From contig NZ_VUMI01000019.1 in assembly GCF_009696275.1 (NCBI RefSeq), positions 1 to 64,000 on the forward strand: a DNA stretch of 64,000 nt. The letters are read 5' to 3'. The stretch is from Eisenbergiella porci (lineage in GTDB: Bacteria; Bacillota; Clostridia; Lachnospirales; Lachnospiraceae). Under the pieces are notes generated by a model. That model worked only from the letters and a program-made list of their open reading frames with translations. It made no database searches and had not been told where the DNA came from. This document shows, piece after piece, positions 51,948-62,257 of the stretch (positions are counted from its first letter, which is position 1; each line of letters opens with the position of its first letter). A program made the translations under genes and the position numbers.

Positions 51948-53411
51948 ATGAAGAATAAGATTATGTTGATTACGTATGCGGACAGCTTCGGGAAGGATTT
52001 GAAGGAGCTGAAATGGGTGGTGGATAGGTACTTTAAGAGGGAGATCAATGGGATTCATGTGCTGCCGTTTTTTCCTTCTTCGGGGGACCGGGGGTTTGCG
52101 CCTGTGAATTACAGGGAGGTTGATCCGGCGTTCGGGGACTGGGAGGATGTGAAGGCGCTGGCGGGAGAGTATGAGCTGATGTTTGATTTTATGATCAATC
52201 ATCTTTCGCGGAGGAGTCCGGAGTTCCTGGATTTTATAGAGAAGCATGATGCGTCGGAATATGCGGATATGTTTCTGCGGTTTAAAAAGTTCTGGCCGGG
52301 CGGGGAGCCTACGCAGGAGCAGGTGGATTTGCTGAATAAGAGAAAGCCTTGCGCGCCTTGCGAGGAGATTCGTTTTGCAGACGGAAGCACGGAAAAAATA
52401 TGGTGTACATTCGACGATGAGCAGATGGATCTGAATCTGGAATCGGAGGCGGCATGGAAATTCGTGGAGAGTACGCTGCGGTTTCTGATGGAGCAGGGAG
52501 CGGGGATGATTCGTCTGGATGCTTTTGCGTTTGCCACGAAGAAGCTGAATACCTCCTGCTTTTTTATTGAGCCGGAAATGTGGGATATGATGAAGCGTGT
52601 GCAGGGGATTCTGGATGAGAAGGGGATTCCCATGCTGCCGGAGATTCATGACCATTATACGGTGCAGCTGAAGATTGCGGAGCATGGGTATACGGTATAT
52701 GATTTTGTGCTTCCGGTGATGGTACTGCATACGCTGTACAGTCAGAGCAGCAGGCGTATCAGGCATTGGCTTTCCATCTGTCCAAGGGATCAGCACACTA
52801 CGCTGGATACGCATGACGGGCTGGGGACTGTGGATGTGGAGGATCTGCTTTCCGAAGAGGAGCTGCAGGCGGTAATTGATCAGACGGAAAAGTATGGGGC
52901 GAATTTTAAATGGGATTACAGTCAGAAGGCTTTGGGAGAAAAGCGGGTGTATCAGATTAACTGTTCTTATTATTCCGCAGTGGGTGAGGATGACGACAGT
53001 TATCTGCTGTCCCGGGCGATTCAGTTTTTTACGCCGGGTGTGCCGCAGGTATATTATATGGGGCTGCTGGCCGGGGAAAATGATTATGAGCTGATGGAGC
53101 GGACCAATTATGACAGGAATATCAGCCGGCATAATTATACGGTGGAAGAGATTGAGGCAGCGGTGGAAAAGCCTGTTGTGAAACGGCTGCGGCGTCTGAT
53201 GCAGTTTAGGAATGCGTATCCGGTGTTTGACGGGGAAATGTCCCTGCCCGGGACGGAGGATTCCAGGCTGGTGGTCAGGTGGACGGACGGCGGGCTGGAG
53301 GCTGTGCTGGATGTGGATCTGAAGGCGAGGACGTTTGTGATTACCTATCTGGATAAGAACGGTATGGAAATGATTTTGAACCTGGAAGAGGATTTTTACT
53401 GGGATGAGTGA
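51948..53411 (+). CDS. GH13_18 sucrose phosphorylase-type enzyme
   Basis: Expected to convert sucrose (or a related glucoside) and phosphate to glucose-1-phosphate. The 487-residue protein has IHVLPFFPSSGDRGFAPV, nucleophile D191 in RLDAFAFATKK, acid/base E232 in LPEIHDHY and D290 in DTHDGLG; these lie at almost the same positions as in bifidobacterial sucrose phosphorylase. GVPQVYYMGLLAGENDYEL and SRHNY also match. Members of this subfamily also act on sucrose-6-phosphate, glucosylglycerol or glucosylglycerate. Its stop overlaps the FAD oxidoreductase start. The ribosome site is weak, GGATGGGATAGAG. Confidence 0.88.
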   Translation: MKNKIMLITYADSFGKDLKELKWVVDRYFKREINGIHVLPFFPSSGDRGFAPVNYREVDPAFGDWEDVKALAGEYELMFDFMINHLSRRSPEFLDFIEKHDASEYADMFLRFKKFWPGGEPTQEQVDLLNKRKPCAPCEEIRFADGSTEKIWCTFDDEQMDLNLESEAAWKFVESTLRFLMEQGAGMIRLDAFAFATKKLNTSCFFIEPEMWDMMKRVQGILDEKGIPMLPEIHDHYTVQLKIAEHGYTVYDFVLPVMVLHTLYSQSSRRIRHWLSICPRDQHTTLDTHDGLGTVDVEDLLSEEELQAVIDQTEKYGANFKWDYSQKALGEKRVYQINCSYYSAVGEDDDSYLLSRAIQFFTPGVPQVYYMGLLAGENDYELMERTNYDRNISRHNYTVEEIEAAVEKPVVKRLRRLMQFRNAYPVFDGEMSLPGTEDSRLVVRWTDGGLEAVLDVDLKARTFVITYLDKNGMEMILNLEEDFYWDE

Positions 53412-56355
53412 AAAAATAACTGGTCTGCCCATAATCGGTGATGTGGATCTGTGCGTGCTGGGAGGAAAACTGCATACAGTGTACCGGGCGCTTTCGTTGG
53501 CAAGGCAGGGAAAGAAGGTGCTGTTGGCGGTGAAGGAAAGCTGTCTGGGTGAGGATATCTGCCAGACCTTCCGTTACCGGCTTTCGGAGGAGGAGTGTTC
53601 TTTTTTCCCGGAGGAGACGCGTACGAAGAAGCTGGGGCTGCTGCGGCCGGACGAGGGAAAGAGATTTCTGGAGGATTGCTGCCTGGAGGCGGGGATAACG
53701 CTGCTTTATGGGATCTGGCCCGTGGATTGCCCGGAGGAGGGCAGGGATAGCTCCTGGGAGGCTGCCGGCAGCAGGAAGAGGCTGGTCCGCGTTGCTGCAA
53801 AGGGCGGCCTGTTCGGGATTCTCTGCGATGAGGTGTGGCAGGAGGAAGCTGCCGTTGCGGAAAATGGTTATGAGTATACGGTCCTGGCAGGCGGTTTCCC
53901 GGGAATGGATGCCTTTGAAAAGAAGGGAAGCGTACGGTGCGGGGAGAAAGAGGTCTTCTTCTGCCTGGAAGGGGAAGAGGGAAAAGGGCTGCTCACCATT
54001 TCCCTGCCGGACGGCGCATTGTGTAAGAAGGAGTCAGGACAGACGGATGGGTCTGCATGGCTGCTGACGGAGGCGCAGGAAACGGCGGCTGAAGTGTTCG
54101 GCAGGCTGAAGCAGGAGCTGCCGTGGCTGCAGCTGGGGCGTTTTGCGCCGCGGGCGGCGGTGACGGTGGATGCTGCGGAAGGAAAAGGCGGGGAACATAA
54201 GGCCGGGATGGCAAAAGGACAGGAGAACCGCCTTTACGGGCCGGACTGGAAGCGGTTTCCGGCGAATAAGGCGGAGGGCTGCAGAACGTGTGCCATAAGT
54301 TCGGGAGATCCCTCGCTTCGCTGCGGGGAGGCGGGAATTTACAGGAAGCTTCCGGTGATGGATTCGGCGGCGCTCCGGGAGGAGCATTACGACCTGGTGG
54401 TGGCAGGCGGCGGGACGGCGGGTGCTATGGCGGCTTTGTATGCGGCCAGAGGAGGCCTGCGCACCGTGCTGCTGGAGCCGATGTATACGCTGGGCGGCAC
54501 GGCCACGGCGGGCGGCGTGAGTACCTATTGGTTCGGGAACCGGTTCCATGATGTACGGGAGATTGATGCGGAAACGGAGAAAATGGCGGCGCCGATGGGG
54601 CTTCCCCGCAGAGAAGGGATCTGGGATAGGGCGGATGATTTCCATCCGGGGATCCGCGGGACGGTTTTGGCCAGACTGTGTCTGGAGGCTGGTGTTGAGC
54701 TTCGGTTTGGCAGCATGGTTTTCGGAACCCTTTGTGAGAGGACTGCAGAAGGCAGGCGTTGCTGCGGGGCTGCGGCAGCCGGGCCTGACGGTTTGTACGG
54801 ATATTACGGCAGGGCTGTGATCGATGCCACAGGCGACGGGGATCTGGCGGTATCCGCAGGGGCGGACGCTGTATACGGTTCGGAAAGGGATTGTATCACC
54901 TATTGGGCTTCCCTGGCGCAGTATACGGATGTGAACCGTTACCGGAACAATTTTTCTTCCATGGTCGTTTCTGCGGATCCGGCGGATATGACACGTTTTA
55001 TATTGCTGGGAAGGCGCAGGGGGGAACAGACCTGTGATCACGGCGGTTATGTCAGCATGCGGGAGAGCAGGCATGTGAAGGGAGTATACACGGTAAACCT
55101 GAAGGATTTGATGGATTTTCGCACCTATCCGGATGCTTTGTATACCTGCTACTCCAATTATGATCCTAAAGGAAAGCTGGATGCGGACGTTATCTACTGC
55201 GGTGTGCTTCCTCCCCAGGTAAAAATACAGATTCCTCTTTCCGCACTGCTTCCCTGTGAGGAAGGGGGCGGACGGATAGAGGGGCTTTATGTGGCGGGCA
55301 AGGCTGTGAGCGCCACACATAATGTGTTTCCAAGCATACGTATGCAACCGGATTTGATGCATCAGGGAGCTGTGCTGGGCGGGCTGCTGGCTGAGAGCCT
55401 GAAGCAGGGCATACTGCCGGAACAGATGGAGTGCGCAAAAAGAAGGGAATTCCTTTTAAAGCTGACGGAGGATCCGCTGACGCTTCCTGCCTTGGAAGGA
55501 AAAAACGGAGAAGCAGGAAAACAGGCTCTGGAGAAGACGGTTTACAGGATAACTGCCGCGTCCAGGACCCACTGGGTGGATGTGCCATTTATATATGAAG
55601 AAACAGAGGAGTCTCCTGTTACGGCTGCAGTGACGGCAGAGTCGGAGGAGGTCCTTCCCCTTCTGCTGAAAAGGCTTCAGGAGGAAACCTCGCCATATGA
55701 CTGGAAAAAAGGCGAAGCTTCGGATGGATGTCCGCAGGAGTGTGTGGGAGGCCTGCGTATCCGGCTGATCGGCCTGTGTCTGTGGCATGGCTGGGAGGAG
55801 GATGCGGAGGAATACGCCGCATTCGTAGAGCAGGAGCTGTCCGGCAGCGGGCTTCCGGAAAGAGCCGGATCTGTCATGTGTGCACAGCTGCTTCCGGATC
55901 ATGGCGTGATGCCGGAGACGGTTTACCATATGAATCTTCTGGGAAGAAGCGGGAAGGACTGTATTCTCCCTGTTTTTGAAAGGGCGCTTATGCTGCTGGC
56001 TGCGGCGGACCGGGATTATGAGGATATCCATCGGGGAATTTACCATTATGTGGAGAGCTTTGCTTATGCTGCGGAGCACAGCGGCAGAAAGGAGTTTATT
56101 CCCATGCTGCAGAAGCTGATCCGTTTTCCGGAATTCGCAGAGTGCATGAAGGAGGAACGGCAGGTAGTGCTTATGACGGAACGGCTGCAGATTTTGTATC
56201 TGATTCTCTGCCGCGCGCTGGCAGGGCTGGGAGAGGAGGACGGCGTGCGGGGACTGCGCACATTGCAGAGTTATCCGGCAGGCCTTGCCGTCCGCCTTTC
56301 GGCAGGAAGAGCCGAAAGGGAAGAGAGAAAGCGAAGAAACCAGAAAATATGGTAG
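53404..56355 (+). CDS. Large FAD-dependent oxidoreductase with duplicated N-terminal region
   Basis: The 983-residue protein holds a full FAD_oxidored-type domain from about residue 328: YDLVVAGGGTAGAMAALYAARG, then LGGTATAGGVSTYWFG, AVIDATGDGDLAV and GLYVAGKAVSATH. The first 320 residues look like a degenerate copy of the same fold: VDLCVLGGKLHTVYRALSLA has a Rossmann pattern but lost the GxGxxG. The C-terminal 280 residues are helical and unassigned. No signal peptide. The family oxidises sugars or steroids in some cases, but the substrate is unknown. It overlaps the sucrose-phosphorylase gene by 8 bp, implying linked expression. Confidence 0.78.
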   Translation: MSEKITGLPIIGDVDLCVLGGKLHTVYRALSLARQGKKVLLAVKESCLGEDICQTFRYRLSEEECSFFPEETRTKKLGLLRPDEGKRFLEDCCLEAGITLLYGIWPVDCPEEGRDSSWEAAGSRKRLVRVAAKGGLFGILCDEVWQEEAAVAENGYEYTVLAGGFPGMDAFEKKGSVRCGEKEVFFCLEGEEGKGLLTISLPDGALCKKESGQTDGSAWLLTEAQETAAEVFGRLKQELPWLQLGRFAPRAAVTVDAAEGKGGEHKAGMAKGQENRLYGPDWKRFPANKAEGCRTCAISSGDPSLRCGEAGIYRKLPVMDSAALREEHYDLVVAGGGTAGAMAALYAARGGLRTVLLEPMYTLGGTATAGGVSTYWFGNRFHDVREIDAETEKMAAPMGLPRREGIWDRADDFHPGIRGTVLARLCLEAGVELRFGSMVFGTLCERTAEGRRCCGAAAAGPDGLYGYYGRAVIDATGDGDLAVSAGADAVYGSERDCITYWASLAQYTDVNRYRNNFSSMVVSADPADMTRFILLGRRRGEQTCDHGGYVSMRESRHVKGVYTVNLKDLMDFRTYPDALYTCYSNYDPKGKLDADVIYCGVLPPQVKIQIPLSALLPCEEGGGRIEGLYVAGKAVSATHNVFPSIRMQPDLMHQGAVLGGLLAESLKQGILPEQMECAKRREFLLKLTEDPLTLPALEGKNGEAGKQALEKTVYRITAASRTHWVDVPFIYEETEESPVTAAVTAESEEVLPLLLKRLQEETSPYDWKKGEASDGCPQECVGGLRIRLIGLCLWHGWEEDAEEYAAFVEQELSGSGLPERAGSVMCAQLLPDHGVMPETVYHMNLLGRSGKDCILPVFERALMLLAAADRDYEDIHRGIYHYVESFAYAAEHSGRKEFIPMLQKLIRFPEFAECMKEERQVVLMTERLQILYLILCRALAGLGEEDGVRGLRTLQSYPAGLAVRLSAGRAEREERKRRNQKIW

Positions 56356-56451
56356 CGGTTCAGCCCCGTCTGAACTGTTATAACGATTCAGTCACAGGAA
56401 AACAGACAGAAAGAGGCGGCGGGAACCGCCGGAAAAGGGTTATATCGTACT

Positions 56452-59028
56452 ATGAATAAAAAAGAACTTTACATGATAGGAAATTCACATATCGATCCGG
56501 TCTGGTTCTGGAACTGGGAGGAAGGGATGCAGGAGGTGAAGGCTACCTATGCATCGGCCCTGGAGCGGATGAAGGAATTTGACGACTTTAAATTTACCTC
56601 CACCTCCACGCTGTTTTTTGAATGGATAGAGGGAATCCTTCCGGAGATGTTTGAGGAGATTAGGCAGCGTGTGGCGGAGGGAAGATGGGAAATTACAGGA
56701 GGCTGGTTCCTGGAGCCGGACTGCATCCTTCCCTGTGGAGAGGCTTTTGTCAGGCAGGGGCTGTACGCCCAGAGGTATCTGCTGGATCATTTCGGGAAGC
56801 TGTGTACCATCGGTTCCAATGTGGACAGCTTCGGCCATAACCATGTTCTCCCCCAGATATTGAAAAAAAGCGGCATGGATTCCTATGTGTTCATGCGCCC
56901 CAGGCTGGATACCCCGGTTTTTGTATGGGAGAGCGATGACGGCAGTCGTGTAAATGCAATCAGCCTTCCTGCGGAATATACCACCTGGTTCCATGAACCC
57001 ACGGTAAAAAATATAGAAACCACGCTGGAACGCACCATGGAGTATGATAAAATGCCCTGCTGCTACGGTGTGGGCAATCACGGCGGAGGTCCCACGATAG
57101 AAAACATCAACAGCATACTGAGCCTCCGGAAGGATAAGGAAGCCTTTGCCGCCTATGGGGACGTACAGCTGAAATTTTCCACCTATACGGAATTCCTGGA
57201 AGCGATAACCGGGGATGCGGCCGCATCAGGTACGAAGCTGCCTGTGTTGAGAGGCCCTTTTGAAAAGGTAAATGAAGGCTGCTATTCCATTGATTCAGAG
57301 TTCAAGCGACTGAACCGGCTGGCGGAAAGCAGGCTGATGGAAGCCGAAAACCTGATGAGTATGGAGGCGATGCTTTCCGACGGCGGTGACGGGAGCGAGC
57401 TGGCCTGGAGGAAGCAGACCGGGGAAATGGAAGCGCTGTGGAAGGTTCTTTTGTTCAACGAATTCCATGACACCATGGGCGGAACCACCATCAAATCAGC
57501 CAGGGATGAAGCCATTATGCAGCTTTCCGGCGTATGTGCCCAGGCCGGCAAAATAAAGGCGCTGGCAATACAGGGAATTGTAAACAGGCTTTCCACCAGG
57601 GGAGAGGGCTTCCCGCTGGTTCTGTTCAACACGGACAGCCAGCCGTTTGATGATTATGTGGAGGCCGAGCTGGAATGGTTCTGCCAGGCCCCGCTGAAGC
57701 TTCTCGGCCCGGCGGCGATAGCTGCGGATGCATCCATGGATGCTGTCTCTTACCAGGAAATCCCCTACCAGAGAATCCATACGGATGCCAAGGTAAGGCA
57801 TACCACGCTGGGCGGCAGGAGGAGATTTGTTTTCAGGGCGCAGGTACCGGCCTTTGGCTTTGCCGTATACCGTACGGTGAAGGAGGAGCCGTCCCTTTGC
57901 TTCAATAATTCCATGGAAATTGACAATCCCTGTGCGGATACCCTGGAAAATGAATTTATTTGCGCTCGGTTTGACACCGCTACGGGAGCGCTGGTTTCCC
58001 TGACGGATAAAGAAACGGGATACGATGCCCTGAAGGGACCGTGCGGCGTGCGCGTGTACACGGATGAAAGGGATGCCTGGGGTGGACTGCAGGGCAGGAG
58101 ATATGAGGACAGGAATGCTTCCTTCCATCTGCTCAGTATAGAAAAAGTGGAAAGCGGCAGAGTCCGGGAGGTTATCCGTGTGCGTACGGCCTTTGAAGGA
58201 ACCACGCTGGAGCAGCTGTATTCCCTGGGAGCGGAGGAAAAAGAGCTGAGGGTGGAAAACAGGCTGATTTTCAATCATAACTGGACGCTGCTGAAGGCGG
58301 CCTTCCCCACCGGAAAGGAATGCATCCATATGGCGGCGGAAACAGCCTATGGCATTCTGGAAAGAGATCTGAAGGGGGATGCCGCGGAGTATTATATGCA
58401 GCGCTTCCTGGATGTGCAGGATCAGGAGGGCAGAGGGCTGGCCATTGCCAATGACGGGAAATACGCCTTTAACATGACGGAGGGCAGAACCCAGATTACC
58501 CTTTGCAGAAGCGCCATTTATGCCCAGGGCAACAGCCCGGACTGGTACAACGGAAAGGAAAGCTATCAGTATACGGATATTGGGCCTCAATGCTTCCGGT
58601 TTGTCCTGAAGCCTCACGGAAGGAAGCTGCCGTCCTCAGAATACTACCGGATTGCCGTTAAAATAAATTCTCCGGTTTCTTATCTGGCGGACAGCGCCCA
58701 TGAGGGAAGCAGGCGGCTTACCGCATGCAGCCTTGCAGGAATCAGAAAAGGCGGAGCGGCCGGAGGGGACTGCGACAATGTCCGCATCATGCTGATGAAA
58801 AAATGTGAGGACGACAATTCCCTGATAGTCAGGCTTCTGGAAACGGAAGGAAGGGACACACAATGTGTACTCACGGTAAATAAAATAAGCTATCCGGTGA
58901 CCATCGGCCACCGGGAAATCCTCACCCTGAAGCTTCCCGGCACCCGGACGGCCGCGGGGGAGGCCACGGAGGTAAACCTGCTGGAATTTGCAGACTGTCA
59001 GGCCCCGGACGGCGGTAATACAGAGTAA
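56452..59028 (+). CDS. GH38 alpha-mannosidase (first of two)
   Basis: Cleaves alpha-linked mannose. The 858-residue protein has the zinc-binding NSHIDPVWFWNWEEG (H13, D15), nucleophile D125 in NVDSFGHNHVLPQ, GVGNHGGGPTIENI, and NEFHDTMGGTTI. It is cytoplasmic. The 96-bp gap before it lacks a promoter of good quality. It is a close relative of the next gene, so the pair arose by duplication and then diverged, for instance at the equivalent of residues 165-180. Confidence 0.93.
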   Translation: MNKKELYMIGNSHIDPVWFWNWEEGMQEVKATYASALERMKEFDDFKFTSTSTLFFEWIEGILPEMFEEIRQRVAEGRWEITGGWFLEPDCILPCGEAFVRQGLYAQRYLLDHFGKLCTIGSNVDSFGHNHVLPQILKKSGMDSYVFMRPRLDTPVFVWESDDGSRVNAISLPAEYTTWFHEPTVKNIETTLERTMEYDKMPCCYGVGNHGGGPTIENINSILSLRKDKEAFAAYGDVQLKFSTYTEFLEAITGDAAASGTKLPVLRGPFEKVNEGCYSIDSEFKRLNRLAESRLMEAENLMSMEAMLSDGGDGSELAWRKQTGEMEALWKVLLFNEFHDTMGGTTIKSARDEAIMQLSGVCAQAGKIKALAIQGIVNRLSTRGEGFPLVLFNTDSQPFDDYVEAELEWFCQAPLKLLGPAAIAADASMDAVSYQEIPYQRIHTDAKVRHTTLGGRRRFVFRAQVPAFGFAVYRTVKEEPSLCFNNSMEIDNPCADTLENEFICARFDTATGALVSLTDKETGYDALKGPCGVRVYTDERDAWGGLQGRRYEDRNASFHLLSIEKVESGRVREVIRVRTAFEGTTLEQLYSLGAEEKELRVENRLIFNHNWTLLKAAFPTGKECIHMAAETAYGILERDLKGDAAEYYMQRFLDVQDQEGRGLAIANDGKYAFNMTEGRTQITLCRSAIYAQGNSPDWYNGKESYQYTDIGPQCFRFVLKPHGRKLPSSEYYRIAVKINSPVSYLADSAHEGSRRLTACSLAGIRKGGAAGGDCDNVRIMLMKKCEDDNSLIVRLLETEGRDTQCVLTVNKISYPVTIGHREILTLKLPGTRTAAGEATEVNLLEFADCQAPDGGNTE

Positions 59029-59083
59029 CCTATAAATTTTCTGATATACAGTGCGGCGCACAGCAGCGCAGACAGGAGAGAGT

Positions 59084-61537
59084 ATGGAAAAAGAAAAGAC
59101 TTTATATATGATCGGCAACGCCCACCTGGATCCGGTATGGCTCTGGCAGTGGCAGGAAGGGTATCAGGAGGTTAAGGCCACCTTCCGTTCGGCCCTGGAC
59201 AGGATGAAGGAGTATGACGACTTCTTTTTTACAAGCAGCTCTGCAGCCTACTATGAGTGGGTGGAGGAAAACGAACCCGCCATGTTTGAGGAAATCAGGG
59301 AACGGGTCAAAGAGGGCCGCTGGGTAATCGTGGGCGGCTGGTGGATTCAGCCGGACTGTAATGCGCCGGGCGGGGAGTCCTATGTGCGCCAGGGGTTGTA
59401 CGGTCAGCGGTATTTTCAGGAGAAGCTGGGAGTGACTGCGCAGACCGGATATAACGTGGACAGCTTCGGCCACAACGGCATGCTGCCGCAGATTCTGAAA
59501 AAATCGGGAATGGACAATTACGTATTCATGCGTCCGGGACGTCATGAAAAGGGACTGGAGGGTGAAACCTTTACCTGGACCTCCAATGATGGTTCCGCGG
59601 TGACTGCTTTCCGGATTCCCTTTGAATACTGTACCTGGCCCAGGGAGCTGAAGGAGCATATAGAGCGCTGTGCCGGAGAAATCAAGGATCCCAGGGGCAG
59701 CATCATGTGCTTTTACGGTGTGGGAAACCACGGCGGCGGCCCCACAAAGCAGAATATTGAAAGCATCCATGAGCTGAACCGGGCCGAAGATATGCCGCGG
59801 CTGATCCTATCCACGCCGGATGACTATTTTCAGGCGGTTAAGCAAAGCGGAAGGACGCTGCCTGTGGTATCCGGCGAGCTGTTCCACCACTCCAGCGGCT
59901 GTTACAGCGCCCATTCCGAGGTGAAGCGGCTGAACCGTCTGGCGGAAAACCGCCTTATTATGGCGGAAAAGCTTTCTGTTGCAGGAAAGCACTGGGCAGG
60001 CGGAAAATATCCGCTGGAAAAGTATACGGAAAGCTGGAAAAAGGTGCTGTTTAACCAGTTCCATGACATCATGGCGGGAACCTCCATAGAACCTGCCTAT
60101 GAGGATGCCAGGGAAAGCTACGGCGCTGCGCTGGATACGGCGGCGAGAGGGCTGAATGCGGCAGTGCAGTCCATATCCTGGCATATTGATATCCCCATGG
60201 AAGAGGATATGAAGCCCATCGTGGTATTCAATCCCAACGCCTTTTCCGGTAAATTCGAGGTGGAAATGGAATCCCCCTGCCTGAAGGAAAATCAGGTTCT
60301 GGTGGATGAGGAAGGCACGCAGATACCGCTGCAGACCGTACAGTCGCTGGCCTCCAGCAACGGACGGACGAGGCTTGTGTTTATCGCCGAGCTCCCGGCC
60401 CTTGGCTACCGCACCTACCGTCTGGTTATAAGGGAGGCGGCCAGGACCTTCCCGGATGTGGAATGCAGCGGGAATACGGCGGAAAACAGATGGTTTAAAA
60501 TCGCATTTGATGAAAAAACAGGCTATATTTCTTCCCTTTACAAGAAAAATGACGGTACCGAATATTTCAGCGGTCCGGCGGCCGTGCCTGTGGTGATAGA
60601 GGACAAAAGCGATACCTGGTCCCATGGCGTGCGTATTTTTGACAAGGTGAAAGGCCGCTTTGAAGGCGTTTCCGTAAAAAGAGTGGAATGCGGTCCCGTA
60701 AAATGTGTGATCCGTGTCACCAGCACCTATGGAAGCTCCCGTATTTTCCAGGATTTTTCCATCTACAGGGAACTGGATTATATCCGCGTAAAAACAACGG
60801 TGGACTGGCATGAAAAAATGTCCATGCTGAAGCTGCGCTTCCCGATGCAGCTTAATTACCTGCGGGCCAGCTGGGAAATCCCTTACGGCGTGGCGCAAAG
60901 AGAACCGAACGGAGAGGAATACCCTATGCAGAATTTCCTGGATACGGAGGGCGCCAATCCGGGGCTGGAAACGGCAATAAACGGACTTTCCTTCCTCAAT
61001 GATGGGAAATCCAGCGGCAGCATTGCGGGAAAGGAAGTCTCCATGACTGTGCTGCGCAGCCCGATATATGCCAATCACGAGCCTTACCAGCCGGATGAAA
61101 ATCTGGAATATGTATATGTGGATCAGGGTGTGCAGACCTTTACCTACGGCCTGTACCCCCATGACGGCAGCTGGGAGGATGCCTGCACCGTACAGCGCAG
61201 CCGGGAGCTGAATGAAAAGCCCATTGCCCTGTTTGAAACCTATCATAAGGGTGAACTGCCCCAGAGCGCCTCCTTCCTGAGCGTATCTGCGAATAATGTG
61301 CTTGTGACCGTAATGAAGGAAGCAGAAGACGGAAGCGGGGACCTTATCCTGCGCCTTGTGGAAACAGCGGGCAGGGCCTGTGAAACACAGGTTGAAGTTC
61401 ATGGGCTTAACAGGGAATTTACCCTTGCTTTCACCCCGTTTGAAATCAAAACCGTGCGCATCCCGGTTCACAGTCAGCTGGAAATCCTGGAAAATGATCT
61501 CCTGGAAAGGGAAGAAGCGCGCAGACAGGAGGATTAA
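59084..61537 (+). CDS. GH38 alpha-mannosidase (second of two)
   Basis: The 817-residue paralogue carries NAHLDPVWLWQWQEG (H14, D16), nucleophile D126 in NVDSFGHNGMLPQ, GVGNHGGGPTKQNI and FNQFHDIMAGTSIEPAY. The two enzymes likely attack different linkages (alpha-1,2, alpha-1,3 or alpha-1,6) of one mannoside. ATG 59084 is preceded by ACAGGAGAGAG; the frame from 59051 is not homologous. It is 55 bp behind the first mannosidase in the same transcript. Confidence 0.93.
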   Translation: MEKEKTLYMIGNAHLDPVWLWQWQEGYQEVKATFRSALDRMKEYDDFFFTSSSAAYYEWVEENEPAMFEEIRERVKEGRWVIVGGWWIQPDCNAPGGESYVRQGLYGQRYFQEKLGVTAQTGYNVDSFGHNGMLPQILKKSGMDNYVFMRPGRHEKGLEGETFTWTSNDGSAVTAFRIPFEYCTWPRELKEHIERCAGEIKDPRGSIMCFYGVGNHGGGPTKQNIESIHELNRAEDMPRLILSTPDDYFQAVKQSGRTLPVVSGELFHHSSGCYSAHSEVKRLNRLAENRLIMAEKLSVAGKHWAGGKYPLEKYTESWKKVLFNQFHDIMAGTSIEPAYEDARESYGAALDTAARGLNAAVQSISWHIDIPMEEDMKPIVVFNPNAFSGKFEVEMESPCLKENQVLVDEEGTQIPLQTVQSLASSNGRTRLVFIAELPALGYRTYRLVIREAARTFPDVECSGNTAENRWFKIAFDEKTGYISSLYKKNDGTEYFSGPAAVPVVIEDKSDTWSHGVRIFDKVKGRFEGVSVKRVECGPVKCVIRVTSTYGSSRIFQDFSIYRELDYIRVKTTVDWHEKMSMLKLRFPMQLNYLRASWEIPYGVAQREPNGEEYPMQNFLDTEGANPGLETAINGLSFLNDGKSSGSIAGKEVSMTVLRSPIYANHEPYQPDENLEYVYVDQGVQTFTYGLYPHDGSWEDACTVQRSRELNEKPIALFETYHKGELPQSASFLSVSANNVLVTVMKEAEDGSGDLILRLVETAGRACETQVEVHGLNREFTLAFTPFEIKTVRIPVHSQLEILENDLLEREEARRQED

Positions 61538-61579
61538 TGCAGTATCACGGGCAGAGATGTGATATGCGGAGGAGAAATT

Positions 61580-62251
61580 ATGAAAAAAATAGCGGTAATC
61601 CATACAACCCCTGTAACCATACCCACGTTGAAAAAGCTGCTTGATACGGCTGCGGGACAGGGGGAGGCAGTTGAAGTTGTGAACCTGCTGGATGACAGCA
61701 TGCTGCCGGAAATCAACCGGGAGGGACAGATAACGGAGGGCGTGAAGTACCGCCTGAATTCCCTTCTGCTGCTGGCGCAGACCACAGGGGCGGACGCAAT
61801 TTTGTGCGCCTGCTCCTCCATCGGCGGGCTAGCGGAGGAGGGAAGGGCGATTGTAAATATTCCCGTATTCCGCATTGATGAGCCTATGGCGGGCCTGGCG
61901 GCCGGTTATACCCGCGTAGGCGTTGCGGCAACCCTGCAGTCCACCATTCATCCCACCACAGCGCTGATCCGCAGAAAAGCGGAGGAAGCGGGGCGCGCGG
62001 AAACGCTTGTCCTTAACAGCCTGGTGATTGAAAATGCGGGCAGCCTGCTGGCGGAAGGCCGGGAAGCGGAGTATGACCGGATGGTGGGTGATAAACTGAA
62101 GGCGCTGCTTGCCGAAAATGAGGTGGTGGTACTGGCGCAGGCGTCCATGGCAAGAGCCGTGGAGAACTGGCCGGAGGAAGAGAAAAAGCGTTGCCTGACC
62201 AGCCCGGTCAGCGGCACGGAGGCGGTCTGCGCCTGGCTGAAGCAGAGGTAA
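61580..62251 (+). CDS. Aspartate/glutamate racemase-fold protein
   Basis: The 223-residue protein has the family's two catalytic-cysteine regions only in part: ILCACSSIGGLAEEGR has a Cys, but the second site reads VVLAQASMARA with Ala/Ser in place of Cys. It may therefore not be an amino acid racemase, and could be an isomerase or decarboxylase acting on a sugar acid. GGAGGAGAAATT precedes ATG 61580. It lies between a mannosidase and a sugar kinase, 6 bp before the kinase, so a carbohydrate substrate is likely. Confidence 0.75.
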   Translation: MKKIAVIHTTPVTIPTLKKLLDTAAGQGEAVEVVNLLDDSMLPEINREGQITEGVKYRLNSLLLLAQTTGADAILCACSSIGGLAEEGRAIVNIPVFRIDEPMAGLAAGYTRVGVAATLQSTIHPTTALIRRKAEEAGRAETLVLNSLVIENAGSLLAEGREAEYDRMVGDKLKALLAENEVVVLAQASMARAVENWPEEEKKRCLTSPVSGTEAVCAWLKQR

Positions 62252-62257
62252 CAGGCA

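Noticed and set aside
51742-51951. Two short + strand frames across the inverted repeat
   Set aside because: They exist only because GC-rich palindromic DNA lacks stops; there is no ribosome site or homology, and both read through the hairpin.
51027-53432. 801-residue minus-strand open frame
   Set aside because: It lies opposite two well-supported genes (MBL hydrolase and sucrose phosphorylase), has His/Ile/Pro/Arg-biased composition typical of antisense frames, and contains the palindrome.
59807-61603. 598-residue minus-strand open frame
   Set aside because: It is the antisense of the second GH38 gene. Its composition fits a shadow frame, with no family match.
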